64,000 bases of DNA from Chlorella sorokiniana. Its lineage: Eukaryota; Chlorophyta; Trebouxiophyceae; Chlorellales; Chlorellaceae. Numbering within the stretch: the stretch's first letter is position 1; each line of letters starts with the position of its first letter. The notes under the pieces were generated by a model. The model ran no database searches. It was not told where the DNA came from and saw only the letters and a list, made by a program, of their open reading frames with translations. Where the stretch lies: assembly GCA_025917655.1 (NCBI GenBank), contig CP084616.1:186001-250000 (forward strand). Direction: 5' to 3'. The position numbers and the translations under genes are program-made. This document shows positions 58,847 through 64,000 of the stretch, one piece after another.

Positions 58847-61800
58847 TCAGTACCCGTTGGCCTCTTCAACCTTGGCCAGAGGGTCCTTGCCACCCAGCTG
58901 GGTAGCGTGGGTTGACATCGATGGGCGGGCAGAGGGCCGCGCCAGCGCACTCTCCACGGCCTGCAACAGTGGGGCACCAGGAGGGGGCGCTTGAAGCTTC
59001 AAAAAAGCTGAAGGGGGGCTGTGCTGCCGTTGCATTGTTGTAGAGGGTGCCTGGGGCGCAGCGGCATCGTCCCCTCCTACCCGCTCTCTTTCGGGGCATT
59101 CCTTGCTGCCGCCCGCCACACTGCAACCGCCCCCCAAAGGGCCCCGCCCTACCATGGAGTAGGCCGAGCGTTTGAAGCAGCGGCCCAGCACCCCGCTGGA
59201 CAGCCCCTGGGCCAGGTCCAGGCCCTGCCGCTCCACGTGCTCAGGCACCCGCAGCCAGCACAGCTGCGCGGCGGGAACGCGAAAGGAGCGAAAGGAGGAG
59301 GGCAGCGCCGTAAGAGGCCGAGGACAAGGCCGGGAGCAATGGAGACACGGCTCCGAAGAGGCAGAGGAGAGGAGGGAAGGCGCTGGGGGTGGGTGGACTG
59401 CGCGTCGGGGGCCGGCCAGGCTGGAGTGGCAGCTTGCACGCGCCGCAGCAGCCCCTGCTACTGTCGCCTAACCAATGCGCCTTGCCAGCATCGCGGGACT
59501 TGCCTTTTTCAACAGCAGGAAGAGCGCCCCAGCCAGCGTGCAGGTCCAGGCTGTGATCACCACCACCCCCAGCAGCTGCATGCCCAGCTGCTTGCCGCTG
59601 CCGCCGTAGAACACGCCCCAGTCGGCAGCGTAGCCGTACGCAGCGGCGGTGGACGTCTGCGGAGGCGGGAGAGGAGGGCGGCGGCGTGTGGCAGCAGCAG
59701 CAGAGGCAGGAGGGGCCGGGCGCTGTGGCCACGTAAGGATGCCTGCGGTCGGCCCTTTCCCTGCGCTCCCATGGCACCTCGTCATTGTCAGCCTTGCTGA
59801 CGCTCGCGCGCGCATACACGCACTCACGTAAACCAGCCCCCACCTCCACCCATCCCCACCCCCAACCCGCACCTCTGTTGCAAAGAAGCCCACTGACAGC
59901 ACCCCCAGATGCCGCAGCAGAAGTGCACGGGGGCGGCATCCAAAGGGTCGTCCACGTGCAGCCTGAGGGGGTTTGGGGGATGGGGATGGGTGGGTGGGGC
60001 TGGGGACGGGCAGACCGGCAAGCAAGCTTGAGGCAAGCTTGAGAGCCGCTGAGCGCGGCGGCACGCGGCAGCCGCTCGTTCAGGCGATGAGCGTCATACG
60101 CATTCGGCGCGCGCTCTCACCGCAGCAGCAGGCGGCTGGATGCGGTGTAGACCAGGCCGCCGACGACGCCGATGATGGCGGCGCCGTAGGCTTGCACCAT
60201 GGCGCAGGGGGCCGTGATGGAGACCGCCCCAGCCAGCACGCCTGGCGGGCGACGGGGAGACCAGCGGGCAGTGGGTGGGCACCGCCGCCGCACAGGCCGC
60301 CCGGGAGGGCATTACAGCAAAGAGGCCATCAACAGGCACACATAAATACACACACACAGCCGCACCTGCATGGCTGCTCCCCTGGGCCAGCCCCACATCC
60401 CAGCTGGGCTGTCGCCCCGCCTAACCAGCCCCGTTGCGCCCCACCAGGCCAGCTTCCCCCCCCTCTGAGCCCCCTGGCCCCCCTCCCACCCGGCCCCTCC
60501 CCACCATTCAGCACCGGACCGATGTCGCCCGGCAGCCCCAGCAGCACAGCCAGAAACAGGCAGGTGAGAGCGGCAAAGGCGGCGGCCAGCGTGGTGTTCA
60601 CCGCGATCTGCGGCGGCAGAGGGGAGCGGCGCAGAGCGTTAGCAAAGGAGGCGGGGGTGCAGCGGAGGGAGGGGAAGCCTGGGCGGGAAGGGCTGCAAGC
60701 CTGGGAAGCCGCCCGGGCGGGGGGCTCAAGCCGCACGCAGTCCACACTCCACAGGCGCATGCTCATAAGCTGTTGCCAGCAGACACCGTTTCATGCACAG
60801 CTGGGGGCGACCCGACTGCGCCCACCTTGGCCGATACCTCCATGCAGTTCTGGAAGCAGTTGGTGCTGCCGGCGTTGAACGCGTACCTGCAGCCGCACCC
60901 CAGGCGCCGGGCGTCAGGCGGGGGCTGCTGGCGGGCAGCGGAAGCGAGATGCGGCTGCACCGCCTGCTCCGCCCGCCCTCAGTGCGGACGCTGCCTGCAG
61001 CGCTGGCCCGCCCCAAACGGAGAAAGCGCTGCGCCATGTCGCTGTTGCAGACCCAAACAGCCCAGCAAGACGTTGCAGGCACCCGTTGCCCGGCCCCCAT
61101 CCATCCCGCCCCCTGTGCCCACAGACATGCACAAGCACACCACCCTGCCCGCCCCCTCACCAGCCCAGCCAGAGGATGAAGACGCCCAGCGTCTGGAACA
61201 CGGGGAAGACGGCGCAAACTCGGTGGGCTTGCCCTGCTTGCCGTCAAAGCGGCCCAGCCGGGCCCAACGACAATGGAGCCCACCAGGGCTGCAGGGAGAA
61301 AGCGATAGAGAAGTGAAAGAATAAGCAAACGGAACCAGAGGGAGCAGTAGACAAGAGGTGCATGCACAGCGTGGCCGCCAGCCAGCAGCCAAAGAAGCCG
61401 GGGCAAGGGCTGGCAGCGCTGGGGGCGCCGCCGGAGCCTTGGGGCAGCGGCTGTGCCGGCACGTGCGCAAGCGGCGGCCGCGGGCGGCGCCCACTGCGCT
61501 GCAGGCCTGCGTGCAGGGATACGCGGGGCAGCGGCTGCGTGCCACCCCTGCATCTGCCTTACGCCCAGCCCCCCGGTCCAGGCTCCCTTTCCACCTTGCC
61601 GCGCTGCACCGGGCGACTCACCCGCTGCGCCTCCGACCATGTGCACCACGCCGCTGCCCGCAAAGTCCATCACGCCCATGGTGCCGCTGATCAGGGGCTC
61701 GTACTCGGCGGCGTCGCAGCCCTTGCGCCGAGCCGACAGCCAGCCTGGGAGACGGGGGGCACAGCGGCGGAGTGCGCGGGTCGAGAGGCAGCGAGGCGGC

Positions 61801-62983
61801 CCGAACCCGAGGAGGGCTGTGCAGCAGGGGCGCAAGCTGGGGCGGGCTGCGGGTGTCCAGCTGGAGGCGCTGGCCGTCCCGTCCCATTTACGCGAACATT
61901 TTGAGGGCTGCCCACAATCGTCACATGGCAGAGGCGCAGAGGCCAGCCATCGCCAGCAGGCCAGCGCAGCCCAGGTTGGCGGAGCGCGTAGGGCCTCACC
62001 CGAGTTCGACCACACCCAGTGCACCACGACGGGATAGATGAAGGCGCACAGGGTGGCGGTGTAGCAGAGGTACGCCCTGGCGGTACGATGCGGCACGAGG
62101 TGGAGCCGGGATGGCGGTCAGGGAAGCAGGCTGGGGACAGGTTCGCTGCTTGCTGACAGCCGGGCGACCGGCCTGGCCGACCCCTCGTCGCAAGCAGCGC
62201 CCATGCACCGCAGTCTCAAGCCGGTTGACTCCCTGACTGGCCGGGTGGCCCGCACCGGCGCCCTCCGCTCCCTCCTCCGCCCACCCTCCCCCTCACTTGA
62301 ATTGCAGCCGCTCCGCCACCGCTCCCGACACAATGGTGGCTGCCGTGGCTGCGAAGCTCCAGTTCCAGAGCCAGAGGGCCCAGTAGGTGCCACCCGTGGC
62401 GGCAGCCTCTGAAGAGAAAAAGTTGTAGGCGCCGATGAAGCCGTTCTGGCCGCACTTGCCGTAGGCGAACGCGTCGCCCACGGCCCACCAGCAGACGCCT
62501 GCCACACACGCGTCGATCGCGTTCTTCATTACTGCGGCCGCGGGCCAGGGCGAGGGGGTGGCAAGGCGATGGTCAGCTGGCAGCGCTGCAGCGCTGGCGG
62601 CAGGCGGCTGCGAGATGGGCCAAGGGCGTGCGGACGGGGCTTACGGATGTTCTTGGTGTTCTTGGCCCTCACGGTGCCGGCCTCGAGCAGCGCAAAACCA
62701 GATTGCATCTGCAGGAATGGGCACGGATGGGTGCTGGGGAGGAGGCAGCACCCTGCTAAGCACCTCGGGCAGCACAGGCCCAAGTCTCAAGCCCTTTGCT
62801 GCTAGCTATGCTGCTCTTCACCTGAAACACAAACAGGGCGCAGAGCAGGACCCACAGAGTGGTCAGCTCCGCCTCCAGATTGCTGTACTGCGCTGACAGA
62901 TCGGTCAGCGTTGTCGCTGCCTGCTGGGCGGCGCCGCCGCCTGGCCCCACTTCCGCCAACGTGCGCTCCACAAGGTTTGGCAT
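58847..62983 (-). CDS. Ammonium transporter AMT1
   Basis: AMT/MEP/Rh-family plasma-membrane ammonium transporter with 11 predicted helices. ATG at 62983 (MPNLVERTLAEVG); about 13 exons follow. Landmarks: QSGFALLEAGTVRAKNTKN (~62700), SFAATAATIVSGAVAERLQF (~62310), PVVVHWVWSNSG (~62010), MDFAGSGVVHMVGGAAG with the first pore His (~61640), GRFDGKQGKPTEF (~61230), FILWLGWYAFNAGSTNCFQN (~60860), FLAVLLGLPGD, CAMVQAYGAAIIGVVGGLVY (~60160), DDPLDAAPVHFCCGIWGV with the second pore His (~59930), and the cytosolic tail VERQGLDLAQ to VEEANGY. Both pore histidines and the QSGFALLEAG helix are intact, so transport should be normal. Two one-base shifts are needed near 61265 and 61210. It ends toward VTC4. 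Confidence 0.93.
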
Positions 62984-63804
62984 CGTTCGATACGCGGTTT
63001 CAACAGATCGCAACCCAGAGGGGCCGTGGAAAGACTCGGTGAGCGAGTTCTCGGTATGGGTGGGCTCTGCCGGTGGACCCTCCCGCCGCACCGGCGGTTC
63101 GAGCGCTTGCTCAGCGAGCAATTTCGGTTCGACAGCTGGGCTGTGACTTGCGCCCTACAAGCAGCCTGGCCCAAAGTGCCTGCAAGGGCTAAGTCAGGGC
63201 AGCGCTCTCCAGAGCCCGAGCACCGAGGAAACACTCAAACACACGACCGAAATGTTCCATCGGCACATAACAACACACGGATTCCGGACCTGCTTTGTGT
63301 GCTTTGCCGCACGGCGCCAGGTGATGGGACCACCCGCAACGCCGACAGCGCTGCACGCCGCCTCGTATGGAGCCCTTGCATCACAATGCCCGATTCGAAA
63401 GTGGTTACAGTCTGTCGATCATGTGCCGGGTTCATATTTCAAAGCCCACCTGATCTTACTGGTCACCTTTGCAGGCACCTGGCTGCCGTCGCGGCAGTGT
63501 TGCTGTACGTTTCAATGCTACATCGTGGGCCCAGGACAGCACGCATTGCAGGCAGATCAATTTTATCATGCAGGATACAAGCTCTGACCATCCCAGGATG
63601 GATGCGACTCTTCCCATCCCCAGAATGGAGCCCAGACTGCTCGTGAGGGACAAGCCAGGGGGTGGCGGTACGCTGTGGGGTTGACCGAAGCGGAATCGTT
63701 CCGGCCCTTAGCCTGTGTGCTCATCCCTAACTGCTAGAAGATGCTCCAAAGCTTACCCTCTCTGGAAACGAGCCGCGACCCTTGCATTCACGCAAACGAG
63801 CCGT
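62984..63804. other. Divergent intergenic region
   Basis: Promoter region shared by AMT1 (-) and the SPICE1-like gene (+). No nitrogen-regulatory motif could be assigned with confidence. The AT content rises near 63230-63300 and 63430-63600. Confidence 0.45.
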
Positions 63805-64000
63805 ATGCTTGCAACTTGGAGCATCCCATTTCCGAAACGGCGAAAAGAGAAGAAGAAGAAGAAGGGCGAGCATCGGGCAGGCAGTCGCAAGGCTGGCGGG
63901 GGCGGCACGGCGCCGCCGCTACCACGCCCGAAGCCTGCCTGGGACAGCACCACGAGCGACCTGTCTCGCTTCAGGCTGGGCCCTGCCGAACAAGAGTTCA
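63805..64000 (+). CDS. SPICE1-like (CCDC52) centriole protein, N-terminus only
   Basis: An open frame from ATG 63805 runs off the window. A very basic start (KRRKEKKKKKGEHR) is followed by KPAWDSTTSDLSRFRLGPAE, which resembles the N-terminal [20 protein letters not shown] block of human SPICE1, a centriole-duplication and spindle protein. Only about 65 residues are visible, so this rests on one short motif. It is divergent from AMT1, about 820 bases away. Confidence 0.45.
   Translation, partial: MLATWSIPFPKRRKEKKKKKGEHRAGSRKAGGGGTAPPLPRPKPAWDSTTSDLSRFRLGPAEQEF

Noticed and set aside
57973-58905. Open frame continuing VTC4 past 58202
   Set aside because: After the third DUF202 helix the composition turns non-coding, and TGTAA at 58362 suggests the transcript ends earlier. 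It may reflect a missing G near 58190.
1-64000. tRNA, rRNA, riboswitch or snoRNA genes
   Set aside because: No cloverleaf with a TpsiC arm, no rRNA core motifs and no recognisable riboswitch were found by eye. A covariance-model scan would be decisive.
1-64000. Transposons, LTR elements or virus-like elements
   Set aside because: No reverse transcriptase, integrase, transposase, capsid or paired terminal repeats were recognised. The repeated segments at 43-49 kb derive from neighbouring host genes.

Overview
The window looks like nuclear DNA of a unicellular green alga, most likely a Chlorella-clade trebouxiophyte. The evidence is very high GC, about 15 eukaryotic housekeeping genes with dense short introns (mostly GTGxGx donors and xGCAG acceptors), TGTAA motifs a short way after several stops, and protein matches that run to plant/algal and ciliary families. 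No rRNA, tRNA, CRISPR array, transposase, reverse transcriptase or viral gene was recognised. All gene models are spliced models read by eye, so exon edges are approximate unless a splice motif is quoted.

Layout. 1-2452 (+): 3' part of an RsmB-like rRNA m5C methyltransferase. 3392-5309 (-): triose-phosphate/nucleotide-sugar type transporter. 6398-10758 (+): delta-COP of the COPI coat. 11227-11909 (-): small unknown membrane protein. 12138-19693 (+): the axonemal coiled-coil protein CFAP58. 19972-20662 (+): EMC6. 21117-24122 (-): membrane-anchored ApaH-like phosphatase, preceded by a 63-codon ORF whose stop overlaps its ATG. 24669-25693 (+): a mitochondrial protein joining an E2-type lipoyl domain to a KGD4/MRPS36 tail. 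26332-28175 (-): gamma-glutamyl-peptidase-like class I glutamine amidotransferase. 28583-31881 and 32256-35576 (-): tandem paralogues with a C-terminal MYND finger. 35769-37662 (-): proteasome ubiquitin receptor RPN13. 38617-42798 (+): unknown Ala/Gln-rich protein with a CPSC motif and a possible helix-turn-helix. 43828-45229 (-): unknown tail-anchored protein built from duplicated exons. 45945-46530: rearranged degenerate copies of neighbouring gene segments. 46855-50702 (+): secreted sorbosone-dehydrogenase-like enzyme fused to a DOMON domain. 51459-58202 (+): VTC4-type polyphosphate polymerase (SPX-VTC-DUF202). 58847-62983 (-): AMT1 ammonium transporter. 63805-64000 (+): first residues of a SPICE1-like centriole protein.

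There is no operon logic. Neighbours are mixed in function and orientation, although polyphosphate synthesis (VTC4) and ammonium uptake (AMT1) sit next to each other. Two cilium/centriole genes in one window argue that this lineage keeps a flagellar programme. The most unusual features are the lipoyl-KGD4 fusion, the sorbosone dehydrogenase-DOMON fusion, the duplicated-exon tail-anchored gene, and the 4-nt overlapping ORF pair upstream of the phosphatase.

Caution: nearly every conserved gene needs one or more single-base shifts, mostly in G or C runs, to keep its family reading frame. Because this affects essential genes equally, I read it as assembly or base-calling error rather than decay.
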